The notes beneath the pieces are model-generated. The model ran no database searches. It saw only the letters and a list, made by a program, of their open reading frames with translations, and had not been told where the DNA came from. Below are positions 1-6,821 of a stretch of 9,242 nucleotides of DNA, piece after piece (position 1 is the stretch's first letter; every line of letters begins with the position of its first letter). This DNA comes from Phycisphaerae bacterium. GTDB lineage: Bacteria; Planctomycetota; Phycisphaerae; Phycisphaerales; SM1A02. The translations under genes and the position numbers were made by a program. The stretch spans positions 24,972-34,213 of the forward strand of contig NZFT01000095.1 in NCBI GenBank assembly GCA_002690755.1, written 5' to 3'.

Positions 1-7
1 ACGCACC

Positions 8-715
8 ATGGCTGAATTCACGATCCAGGGCACGACCGATCCCTTCATCTCCGCCCAGCTCGCCCAGGGCGAGACCGTGATCGCCGAGGGGGGTGCGATG
101 GCCGCGATGGAGGACACCATCGTCCTGACCGGCAAGGCCAAGGGCGGCGTTCTGAAATCGCTCGCCCGGGCCGCGACCACCGGCGAGTCGTTCTTCATGC
201 AGCATGCGACCGCCGAAGGCGGATCGGGTCGAATCCTCTTCGCGCCGGGCCATCCCGGCGAAGTCCGGGTCGTCGAACTCGGCGGTGACTCGTGGTCGTT
301 GACCGACGGGGCGTTCCTCTGCGCCGAAGACTCCCTCGAGATCGCCACCAAGCGGAACAAGAGCATCAGCGGATCCTTCTTCGGTGGAACCGGCGGCTTC
401 TTCATCATGAACGTCTCGGGCACCGGCAAGCTCTGCGTCTCCGCCCTCGGCGCGATCCAGGAAATGTCGATTCCACCCGGCGGCGAACTGATCGTCGACA
501 GCGGGCACGTGGTCGGCTGGCCGGGCAGCGTCGAGATGAGCGCGTCGATGTCGACAGGCCAGGGTGGCGGATTCCTCGGCAAGGTCGTCGGTTCGGTGAA
601 GACCGGTGAAGGCGTGGTGCTCCGGTTCAAAGGCACCGGCAAGATCCTCGTCGCCTCCCGAGCACAGCCCGCGTTCATCGGCTGGATCTCGAGCCGCATC
701 CCCAGCTCGAGTTGA
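8..715 (+). CDS. AIM24 / TIGR00266 family protein
   Basis: Encodes 235 residues matching the AIM24 (DUF124, TIGR00266) family in length and pattern. Such proteins form a beta-rich trimeric fold. The bacterial role is unsettled, and the mitochondrial relative affects inner-membrane organisation. Visible family hallmarks are the opening MAEFTIQG, the early EGGAMAAMEDTI turn (residues about 27-38), glycine-rich strands around SGSFFGGTGGFF, the VDSGHVVGW segment, and the closing GEGVVLRFKGTGKILVASR followed by FIGWI. There is no signal peptide or membrane segment, so it is probably cytosolic or membrane-associated from inside. The ATG at 8 fits the family's usual start, but only seven bases precede it, so its ribosome binding site and any operon partner upstream cannot be judged. 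Family call is firm; function is not. Confidence 0.9.
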   Translation: MAEFTIQGTTDPFISAQLAQGETVIAEGGAMAAMEDTIVLTGKAKGGVLKSLARAATTGESFFMQHATAEGGSGRILFAPGHPGEVRVVELGGDSWSLTDGAFLCAEDSLEIATKRNKSISGSFFGGTGGFFIMNVSGTGKLCVSALGAIQEMSIPPGGELIVDSGHVVGWPGSVEMSASMSTGQGGGFLGKVVGSVKTGEGVVLRFKGTGKILVASRAQPAFIGWISSRIPSSS

Positions 716-895
716 GCAAACGTTCGCCAGTTCACGAAACAGCGTGCCGACTGTCGGAGGATGTCGAACTGACGCCGGCCCTCGATTCCGTCGGTCGGTG
801 CCCGTCGCGATCCGCCGGCCGCGTGACCGATCGAAATCTGACATCATCAACAACCCGTCCGCGTCTCGATCGACGCGTGAACGACGGCGCGCGAC

Positions 896-911
896 CCTGC
901 GATGTCGCAGG
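896..911 (+). repeat. Perfect inverted repeat CCTGCGA-TG-TCGCAGG upstream of 950
   Basis: Seven-base arms with a two-base centre, lying 38 bases before the ATG at 950. It could be a small operator or an mRNA leader hairpin with a stem closing on a short loop. There is no T tract after it, so it is not a terminator. A short GC-rich palindrome of this size can arise by chance. Confidence 0.4.
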
Positions 912-936
912 TTCCGCACCCACCTTTCGATCGAAT

Positions 937-940
937 GGAG
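937..940 (+). promoter_or_regulatory. Ribosome binding site that fixes the start at 950
   Basis: GGAG sits nine bases before the ATG at 950. Two other in-frame ATGs at 902 and 935 would give longer products, but both lack a purine-rich site at proper distance and would place charged residues before the signal peptide. The 950 start begins directly with MRRLTTML, a standard export signal. Confidence 0.7.
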
Positions 941-949
941 AATGACGAC

Positions 950-1921
950 ATGCGACGACTGACGACGATGCTGACCATCACGATGGCGACCACCGCCCTG
1001 CAGGCCGCGCCGCCGACCGCCGATGACTGGTGGACCACGATGGGCCGCTACCAGGGCGACCACATTCTCAAGGACGGTGAATCCGGCGACGTGATCGGCG
1101 AGTTCAGTGTCGAATGGGGCGTTCCCTTCCAACGACTGAACTATCGCTACCACTCCACGGGCGGCGACGTCGCCACCACGATGACCGGCTTCTGCCATTG
1201 GGACGAGACCCTCGGAAAGGTCCGATTCATCGAGGTCGAGACCGGCCCCGACGGCCTGGTGACCTCGGTGGGTGAGCTTGCCGACGTCGACGACGCGACG
1301 CTCACCTGGAACATCAAGAGCTGGACCGAGAAGGAGATGGTGAGATCGTTCCAGATGAAGGACGTCTTCGGATCCGACGGCGTCGACCGATCCATCGAGA
1401 TGAAGTCCGGAAAGGCGATGCCCACGAGCTTCGTCTGGACCTCCGTCAACCAGTTCCAGCGGGCGTTTCCCGTCGCCGACCAGCTGGTGGGCACCTGGAA
1501 CTTCACCGAGAACGGCCAGGCCAAGATCGCGAAGGTGGAGTGGGGTCCCGGCAAGGAGACCCTGGTCGAGACCACGCATACCGTCGGCGCCGACGGCACG
1601 ACCACCGAGGATTCGACCGTGACCTACATGTACGACCGGGTCGCCGACCGGGTCCGCATGCACTTCATGGGCGCGAACGGCGCCTCCGGCTGGGCGACAC
1701 CCCTCGTCGGCAAGGTGGACGGAACGATGACGATGGAACTCTCGTGGCGGGGCCGCAACGCCATGGGGCAACGGATCGCCGCCCTCGGTTTCCGGAAGCT
1801 CGATGGCGACACCATGACCCTCTCCATGTCGGAGTTCAAACTCGAAGGTGCCCCGGTCCCCGAGGGTGCCGCCCGCGAGGCGATGACCGCGCCGAAGGTC
1901 CTCACCCGCGCGAAGAAGTGA
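950..1921 (+). CDS. Secreted protein of unknown function, two similar beta-rich halves
   Basis: Encodes 323 residues from the ATG at 950. Residues 1-19 form a signal peptide (two Arg, a hydrophobic core, then LQA before APP), so it is likely exported. I do not recognise a named family with certainty. The body looks like lipocalin-like or DUF1579-like beta barrels. Half one (about 27-165) and half two (about 178-300) can be laid over each other: GFCHWDETLGKVRFIEV near 80 matches VTYMYDRVADRVRMHFM near 224, each followed by a glycine turn, a valine-rich strand and an alternating polar strand (DDATLTWNI and GTMTMELSW). This suggests an internal duplication. There are no obvious catalytic residues, so ligand binding is possible but is inference. 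The gene stands alone and ends 37 bases before a strong hairpin terminator. Secretion is likely; the domain call is tentative. Confidence 0.85.
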   Translation: MRRLTTMLTITMATTALQAAPPTADDWWTTMGRYQGDHILKDGESGDVIGEFSVEWGVPFQRLNYRYHSTGGDVATTMTGFCHWDETLGKVRFIEVETGPDGLVTSVGELADVDDATLTWNIKSWTEKEMVRSFQMKDVFGSDGVDRSIEMKSGKAMPTSFVWTSVNQFQRAFPVADQLVGTWNFTENGQAKIAKVEWGPGKETLVETTHTVGADGTTTEDSTVTYMYDRVADRVRMHFMGANGASGWATPLVGKVDGTMTMELSWRGRNAMGQRIAALGFRKLDGDTMTLSMSEFKLEGAPVPEGAAREAMTAPKVLTRAKK

Positions 1922-1958
1922 TTGCCCCCGAACGGTGAACCGAAGACGGAATCGAACG

Positions 1959-1995
1959 CACCCCCTCGGGCTTCTCGCCCGGGGGGTGTTTCGTT
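1959..1995. terminator. Hairpin terminator shared by two convergent genes
   Basis: The left arm CACCCCC-T-CGGGC (1959-1971) pairs with GCCCGGGGGGTG (1977-1988), giving twelve pairs with one bulged T and a TTCTC loop. TTTCGTT follows on the plus strand, so it best serves the gene ending at 1921. It also lies just past the end (2003) of the opposing peptidase gene and may stop minus-strand transcripts, though that side has a poorer T tract. Confidence 0.8.
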
Positions 1996-2002
1996 CGGGA
2001 CA

Positions 2003-3424
2003 TCAGGGCGTCTCGAGATCGGTTCGCGACGGATCGACGTCGAACGCGAGGGACTGGAACCACGGGAAGAGATCCGCGCCGACCGCGACGCTCCACACCG
2101 CCACCGCATCGTCCATCGAATAGTCCTCACGTTCACGTTCGATCAGGCGTCGTTTCGTCTGGAAGTACTTCGCCATCGCACCGGGACCATGTCGCCGCTC
2201 GAGTTCCTCGAAGACGAAGTACGACTTGCCCCAGATGACATCGCGGTGCGCGTCCTCCGCCAGCGGGTCCAGCTTCGTCAGGTCGGGATCCCGCCGTCGG
2301 GCCTTGGCGATCTGCCGGGCGATCGTCGCGTCGGCTTCCGGGAATCCGAGTCGGCGCCCGGTCTCGATGCCGAGCCAGGTCGCGATCGGTTCGTTCCAGA
2401 GCGGCTCGGCGTGCGGCAGCACCCAGGAGTGCCCGGCTTCGTGCGCCACGAGTTCGATCATCGGATATCGCTGCTCGGGGTAGTTCCCCCACCACGCGCC
2501 GATCGCGATGAGCACCCCGCTCGAGAATCCACCGCCGCCGGTCGGCAGGATCAGCATCGACTTGATCATGCCCGGCGACGGTTCCACGCCGGTGATGTCG
2601 ACGAGATGCGGTCGGACTTCGCGGTAGACGTCGTAGACCGCGTCGGCGAACGGCGCGGTGCCTTCCTGGAACTGGAGGGTGAGCGGCCCGATGTCCCGCG
2701 TCAACTCGGCTCGGGTCGGTCGCGGTCGTTTCCTCGGATCGATCGGCTTCGTCTCCGCCCGGGTCACGAGCATCGGCGTGATCCACGCGGCGTTGATCGG
2801 ATCGCTCGCGTCGGGCTTCCGTCCGAAAAGCCCTCGCGCCCCGAGGATCACGTGGCCCTTCCCGAAGCGACGCGAGGCGAGCACCGGTCGTCCGTCGCGG
2901 TCGGTCGCGAGCGTGGTCCAGTCGGCGCCGAGGTCGAGCACCGTGCCGCCATTGAAGACGATCGCCTCACCCTCGAGTTCGCCGACCCCGGCGATCGGCT
3001 TCCGAGCCCGCGTCGTCGTGAAACGACCATCGAAGATCGACCCGACCGCCTGGCCGGGCGGCATCGGTTCCGCACCGTTGCCCATCAGAAGCATCGTGCC
3101 CCCGTCCTCGACGAAGCGACGGACGTGTTCGATCGACGCCGCCGAGTATGGAATCCTGGGATTTCCGGCCACCAACAGCAGCAGATTGAAGTTGTCGAGG
3201 TCGAGCTTCGACAGCGTCCCCCAGTTCTGGGTGCTCGCGGCGACGTCCTTCAGGTACTGCCGGTGGAAACGGCCATCCATGTAGAAGGTGAACTCCTGGC
3301 TGATGTCCGCGACCGCATGCACGGTGGGCGGGTCAGCGGCCGTGGCGGACCGCGCGACGCCCGCGGCGGCAAGGACGGCGGCGAGCAGGAGACAGCCGTG
3401 AAGACCGAAGCGTCGGGTGTTCAT
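2003..3424 (-). CDS. Secreted zinc metallopeptidase (gluzincin-like) with N-terminal amidotransferase-like domain
   Basis: Encodes 473 residues. Residues 1-30 are a signal peptide (RR, a Leu/Ala core, cleavage near ATA-AD). Residues about 34-230 resemble the class-I glutamine-amidotransferase-like (ThuA/GATase1) fold: the NFNLLLLVAGNP strand, then a helix, then EDGGTMLLMGNG, and later a GKGHVILGARG strand. I see no clear Cys-His catalytic pair, so this part is probably structural or binding. The C-terminal part carries HEAGH at 328-332 (two zinc-binding His, catalytic Glu) and NEPIA with Glu345 as the probable third ligand, the HEXXH...[N]E..A layout of gluzincins. A proteolytic role outside the cytoplasm is inferred. 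The frame stays open far upstream of 3424, but that extension overlaps the divergent gene. The ATG chosen begins a clean signal peptide. A GGAG lies only three bases before it, unusually close. Confidence 0.85.
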   Translation of the reverse strand: MNTRRFGLHGCLLLAAVLAAAGVARSATAADPPTVHAVADISQEFTFYMDGRFHRQYLKDVAASTQNWGTLSKLDLDNFNLLLLVAGNPRIPYSAASIEHVRRFVEDGGTMLLMGNGAEPMPPGQAVGSIFDGRFTTTRARKPIAGVGELEGEAIVFNGGTVLDLGADWTTLATDRDGRPVLASRRFGKGHVILGARGLFGRKPDASDPINAAWITPMLVTRAETKPIDPRKRPRPTRAELTRDIGPLTLQFQEGTAPFADAVYDVYREVRPHLVDITGVEPSPGMIKSMLILPTGGGGFSSGVLIAIGAWWGNYPEQRYPMIELVAHEAGHSWVLPHAEPLWNEPIATWLGIETGRRLGFPEADATIARQIAKARRRDPDLTKLDPLAEDAHRDVIWGKSYFVFEELERRHGPGAMAKYFQTKRRLIEREREDYSMDDAVAVWSVAVGADLFPWFQSLAFDVDPSRTDLETP

Positions 3425-3508
3425 GGTCTCCAGCGTACCGCGTCGCGACCGGGCTTCCGCGTCGAAAAACGATTGACCGCGCGAGCCGCGCCATGGCACG
3501 ATGCGTCC
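3425..3508. promoter_or_regulatory. Divergent promoter region between two metallopeptidase genes
   Basis: These 84 bases must hold both start signals, unless they lie inside the opposite gene. Toward the plus gene, TTGACC (3473-3478) is followed after 18 bases by CACGAT (3497-3502), which would start transcription about at the ATG at 3509, where no ribosome binding site is seen. Toward the minus gene, TACGCT (3437 down to 3432), preceded by GG, ends only seven bases before that ATG. Both fits suggest very short or absent leaders. The -10 matches are weak, so this is inference. Confidence 0.35.
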
Positions 3509-4276
3509 ATGAGCCTCTTCTCCACCATCGCCGTCACCATCGTCACCCTCCTGCTCACGGAGCCGCCGCCGCCCTGCTGCAGCAGTCCGACGTCGCTCAT
3601 GGATCCATCCCGCCCGACGGCACCGCCGACCCCGACCGCGGATTACATGACCAATGACCTGCGAGGCTGGACCGTCCGGGTCAATCCCGCCCTGATCGCC
3701 GAGGAGGAACTCTGCAGGGCCACGCTCGAGGAGCTCGACCACCAGCTCTACATGATCACCCGGGTCATCCCGAAGCCCGCGCTGGCTCGCCTCAAGGACA
3801 TCGAGATCTGGGTGGAACTCGACATGCCGAAGACGGCCTGCATGTGCTACCACGTCTCGAAGGACTGGTTGATTCCCAACGGCTACAACGGCGACAAGGA
3901 AGGATCGGTCGAGATCGGCAACGCCCGGGCGTTCCTCGGCTGGACGAAGGGTCAACCCTGGATGGTCCTGCACGAACTCGCGCACGGCTATCACGACCAG
4001 GTCTTCGGCTACGACGACCCGATGATCATCGCGGCGTGGCGGCGAATGGCCGACCGCGGCGTCTACGACAAGGTCGGCCACATCTCGGGGAAGCCTCGAC
4101 GCCACTACGCCCTGACCAACCAGATGGAGTGGTTCGCCGAGACCACCGAGGCGCTCTACGGCACCAACGACTTCCATCCCTACGTCCGCAGCGAACTCCG
4201 CGAGATCGATCCGCAGGGCGCGCGAGCCGTGCAGCAGCGCTGGGAACTGGATCCGATTCCCATGCCGGCGCGCTGA
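3509..4276 (+). CDS. Putative exported metallopeptidase, anthrax-lethal-factor-like metal site
   Basis: Encodes 255 residues. The hydrophobic N-terminus (MSLFSTIAVTIVTLLL) is followed by a proline/cysteine stretch PPPPCCSSP, so it is exported, perhaps with a processed or anchored N-terminus, but not a standard lipobox. The core has HELAH at 155-159 in the context WMVLHELAHGYHDQ, and about 50 residues on MEWFAETTEALYG, whose Glu211 is the probable third zinc ligand. HEXXH plus a distant (E)xFAE glutamate is the arrangement in the anthrax lethal factor catalytic domain family (ATLF-like, M34-related). Here only that domain is present; no toxin-translocation parts are seen. The ending GTNDFHPYVRSEL...DP also fits bacterial relatives of this family. 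Substrate is unknown. No ribosome binding site precedes the ATG. It is divergent from another secreted HEXXH peptidase, to which it shows no similarity outside the motif. Confidence 0.82.
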   Translation: MSLFSTIAVTIVTLLLTEPPPPCCSSPTSLMDPSRPTAPPTPTADYMTNDLRGWTVRVNPALIAEEELCRATLEELDHQLYMITRVIPKPALARLKDIEIWVELDMPKTACMCYHVSKDWLIPNGYNGDKEGSVEIGNARAFLGWTKGQPWMVLHELAHGYHDQVFGYDDPMIIAAWRRMADRGVYDKVGHISGKPRRHYALTNQMEWFAETTEALYGTNDFHPYVRSELREIDPQGARAVQQRWELDPIPMPAR

Positions 4277-4326
4277 TCGCCGACTGACCGCGAACACGCG
4301 TATCGCCGCATCTCACGTTAAGGGTC

Positions 4327-4335
4327 TGTTATTCC
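4327..4335 (+). promoter_or_regulatory. Weak extended -10-like element upstream of 4415
   Basis: TGTTATTCC lies in the most AT-rich part of the 138-base gap before the beta-helix gene. TG-N-TAT resembles an extended -10 element, but the last bases of the hexamer do not match and no -35 box stands at the right distance. Offered only as a candidate. Confidence 0.22.
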
Positions 4336-4362
4336 CGATCGCGACCTTGATTGCACCAGCCG

Positions 4363-4410
4363 TTTCCGAGAAAGTGAGGTCGCTCACCCGTTTCCACCAT
4401 TTCGGAGAAA
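4363..4410 (+). repeat. Two TTTC-N3-GAAA palindromes in the leader of 4415
   Basis: TTTCCGAGAAA (4363-4373) and TTTCGGAGAAA (4400-4410) are near-identical 11-base dyads whose centres are 37 bases apart. The second contains the GGAG ribosome binding site (4404-4407, seven bases before the ATG at 4415). They could be paired operator sites or leader elements that affect ribosome access. AT-rich dyads stand out against the GC-rich surroundings. Confidence 0.5.
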
Positions 4411-4414
4411 GAAA

Positions 4415-6637
4415 ATGCACCGTCACCGGCCCGGAACCTTCGGCCTCACGACCAGCGCCGTCCTCGCATCGATGGTGATCACCGGCTTCGCCGACGCCAA
4501 GACCCACGAAGTCCGGATCGATCCCGTGGCCGGAACCATGACGCCGAGTTCGCTCGACATCTCCGAAGGGGACGTGATCCGTTTCGTCGAGGAACCGAAC
4601 GACGATGCGATCTTCGCAGACGACTTCTCCTCCGATCTCGGATGGACCTCGAGTGCCACGTCGCTGACCGGACTCTGGATTCGCCGGATTCCCTACGGAG
4701 AATGCTCCGGGATTCGTCGGCAGGTCGATGCCAGCGCCGATCTCGACGACTGGTGCATGATGACCGGGGGCTCCTGGGGGGTCTGCACGGATGACGTCGA
4801 CCTGGGGAACGTGATCCTCGAGTCGCCGACGATCGTGCTTCCCGAGAGTCCGGTCTGGATCTCCTTCGCCCAGTGGTTCGCCAACAACGGCGGACTCAAC
4901 CCCCTTCAGAACCCGATGATCGTCGAGGCGATCATCGACGGAACCTCCTACGAACTCTCCCGCGTCGAGACCGATTCGAAGGAGGTCAGCGGTGGTTGGA
5001 AGCGACGGGTCTTCGCGCTCGAAGACTTCGCCAGCTGGTCGGCGGGCGCAGAGATGCGACTTCGATTCACCTGCGACGAGGTCATCAACGCGGTGGTCGA
5101 GGGCGGCGTCGACGACGTGGAGGTCCGCACCAGCCCGCCGTCGCTGGCGACCATCCGTACCGCGACCGGCTGCGAACCGAACGATCTCTTCTCCGTCGAA
5201 GTCTCATCGGACGTCGGCTTCGCGACCTGGTTCGTCGACGACCTGCAGGGACTGTCCGAGTTCGACATCCAGTACGACGGCGGCTGCAAGTCCGCGGTCT
5301 CGGTCACGGTGGTGGAACGAACGCCGCTGCTCGTCGGCGAGGGTGGCTACGCGTCAATACAGGCCGCCATCGACGCCGCAAGCGACGGCGATGTGATCCA
5401 GGTGGTCGGCGGAACCCGGACCGAGCGGGTGCACCTTCGCGACCGCAAGGTCGTGCTCGAGCCCGTTCCCGGCACCGGAGAGGTGACGCTCCAGGGTGAC
5501 GGCACCCCCGGCTCGCTGATGTGGATCGGCGAAGGCCAGGGTCCCGAGACGGTGGTCCGCGGCTTCCGCTTCGTCGACGGCATCGCCGGCAATCCCGACC
5601 CCGACGGGGTCCCCAACAACTGGGCGAGCGGCGGCGGCGGACTCACCCTCTGGGGAACGTCACCGCTGATCGAACAATGTGAATTCGTGGGCAACGAGGG
5701 GCAGTACGGACCCGCCATCAACCTGCAGGGAGGGAACGCGACGATCCGCAACTGCACCTTCACCGGGAACACGACCACCGGCACGACCGCGGCCAGCTAT
5801 CCCGTCTACTGCGGTGGCGCGATCAAGATCCTCTCCTACCGCGACGACTCGCCCACGGGCGCCGACGTCACGACGCCGGTGATCGAGGACTGTGTCTTCA
5901 CCGAGAACGAGGCGCTGCTGAACGGCGGCGCCGTTTCGGTGTGGTACTCCGCCCCGATCATCCGGAACTGCATGTTCGAGGCGAATCGAGCCCTGGGCAG
6001 CGGCGCCGGGGCGATCGTCTACACGGCATTCACCGACTTCACCACGCCGGACGACCCCTACGTGGGGTGGAAGTACATCGAAGGTTGCACGTTCGTCGGC
6101 AATCGTGCCGACGCTCCGGTCGTCCCCGGCGGTGCCATCGAGGGCGCCGGCGGAGCCTTCGTGAGTTTTGAGGATGCGAACAACAGTAACGAACCGACCC
6201 TCGGGATTCGCTTCTTCGACTGCGTCTTCGAGCAGAACATCTCGACCTTCAACGGCGGGGCGCTCTGGATCCAGGACACCCGGCTCGAGTTCGACAACGT
6301 CCAGGTGAACACCAACGACTCCGACGGCTACCCCGGTGGCGGGGTGTACGCCTCTCCGAACACGTCGGTCGTCGCCCGGAGATCCGAAATCTGCGGCAAC
6401 AGCCCCGACGACTTCGGCGGCAGCGGTGATCTGGTCGCCGACGGCTACACCACGGTCTGCTCCGAGGACATCTGCCCCGGCGACATCACCGGGGACTGTG
6501 TCGTGAACGGCGCCGATCTCGGACTCCTGATCTCGGGCTGGGGCGTCTGCGCCCCGATCTGTCCGGGCGACCTGAATCTCGACGGGGTGGTGAGCGGCGC
6601 CGACCTCGGGATCATGATCTCGTTCTGGACGTTCTGA
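4415..6637 (+). CDS. Secreted beta-helix protein with split cupredoxin-like domain and C-terminal dockerin pair
   Basis: Encodes 740 residues, with GGAG seven bases before the ATG. Signal peptide is 1-28 (cleavage after FADA). Residues 29-61 (HEVRI...MTPSSLDISEGDVIRFVEE) look like the first strands of a cupredoxin, which resumes at 241-300 (ATIRTATGCEPNDLFSVEV...CKSAVSVTVV). The usual copper His/Cys set is not kept. Between them, about 62-240, lies a jelly-roll (MAM/concanavalin-like) domain from FADDFSSDLGW to GGVDDVEVR. Residues 305-680 are a right-handed beta-helix with GGA[I/V/L] and Cys-x-F-x-x-N motifs resembling chlamydial Pmp repeats. Residues 686-740 hold two dockerin-like Ca loops, DITGDCVVNGAD and DLNLDGVVSGAD; the first has Cys in place of the usual Gly. 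It is likely a surface or extracellular binding protein. I see no clear catalytic site, though a beta-helix enzyme cannot be excluded. A terminator follows. Confidence 0.93.
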   Translation: MHRHRPGTFGLTTSAVLASMVITGFADAKTHEVRIDPVAGTMTPSSLDISEGDVIRFVEEPNDDAIFADDFSSDLGWTSSATSLTGLWIRRIPYGECSGIRRQVDASADLDDWCMMTGGSWGVCTDDVDLGNVILESPTIVLPESPVWISFAQWFANNGGLNPLQNPMIVEAIIDGTSYELSRVETDSKEVSGGWKRRVFALEDFASWSAGAEMRLRFTCDEVINAVVEGGVDDVEVRTSPPSLATIRTATGCEPNDLFSVEVSSDVGFATWFVDDLQGLSEFDIQYDGGCKSAVSVTVVERTPLLVGEGGYASIQAAIDAASDGDVIQVVGGTRTERVHLRDRKVVLEPVPGTGEVTLQGDGTPGSLMWIGEGQGPETVVRGFRFVDGIAGNPDPDGVPNNWASGGGGLTLWGTSPLIEQCEFVGNEGQYGPAINLQGGNATIRNCTFTGNTTTGTTAASYPVYCGGAIKILSYRDDSPTGADVTTPVIEDCVFTENEALLNGGAVSVWYSAPIIRNCMFEANRALGSGAGAIVYTAFTDFTTPDDPYVGWKYIEGCTFVGNRADAPVVPGGAIEGAGGAFVSFEDANNSNEPTLGIRFFDCVFEQNISTFNGGALWIQDTRLEFDNVQVNTNDSDGYPGGGVYASPNTSVVARRSEICGNSPDDFGGSGDLVADGYTTVCSEDICPGDITGDCVVNGADLGLLISGWGVCAPICPGDLNLDGVVSGADLGIMISFWTF

Positions 6638-6663
6638 TTCGATCGACCGATCACGACGCCTCG

Positions 6664-6703
6664 CGCCCCGCGTCCTCGATTCGAGGATGCGGGGCGTTGT
6701 TCT
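6664..6703 (+). terminator. Rho-independent terminator after the beta-helix gene
   Basis: The left arm CGCCCCGCGTCCTCG (6664-6678) pairs with CGAGGATGCGGGGCG (6682-6696), with a single G-T wobble and a three-base loop. TTGTTCT follows. It begins 27 bases after the stop at 6637 and isolates this gene from the next. Confidence 0.88.
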
Positions 6704-6764
6704 CGGGCCATGCGTCGATCACCTGCGGACGCGTTCCGGAACCGACCGTATTCCATGTCGGACC

Positions 6765-6804
6765 GCGGGATCGTGGTGGTAGGCTTGGAGATTCGAGATC
6801 CCGC
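6765..6804 (+). promoter_or_regulatory. Probable promoter: TAGGCT hexamer inside a GCGGGATC/GATCCCGC inverted repeat
   Basis: GGTAGGCT (hexamer 6780-6785) resembles a -10 box and lies 42 bases before the ATG at 6822. Perfect eight-base arms, GCGGGATC (6765-6772) and GATCCCGC (6797-6804), flank it with the hexamer near the centre. No good -35 box is visible. The same layout recurs before 8521, which supports a regulatory role. The function of the repeat is inference. Confidence 0.5.
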
Positions 6805-6821
6805 CAACCGAGGAGTTCCCG

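Larger units (their letters stand above)
716..949. other. Intergenic region with one perfect short inverted repeat
   Basis: This 234-base gap between the AIM24-family gene and the next secreted protein has no convincing gene. Small open frames crossing it are arginine-rich and look like GC-rich noise. No terminator with a T tract follows the stop at 715. The only ordered element is the inverted repeat at 896-911, described separately. A CTGACA at 838-843 resembles a -35 box, but no matching -10 follows at normal spacing, so I do not call a promoter. Confidence 0.5.

Noticed and set aside
606..962. Open frame bridging the first intergenic gap
   Set aside because: It is arginine- and serine-rich, overlaps the end of the AIM24 gene and the start of the next, has no ribosome binding site, and lacks any family pattern.
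1922..3508. Very long open frame on the plus strand ahead of the 3509 gene
   Set aside because: It is antisense to the well-supported peptidase gene, rich in Arg/Asp/Glu/Pro with no domain pattern, and reflects codon bias in GC-rich DNA. The real gene begins at 3509 with a hydrophobic N-terminus.
3425..4297. Long minus-strand open frame extending the peptidase upstream
   Set aside because: It is antisense to the 3509-4276 gene and low in recognisable pattern. The signal peptide starting at 3424 marks the true start.
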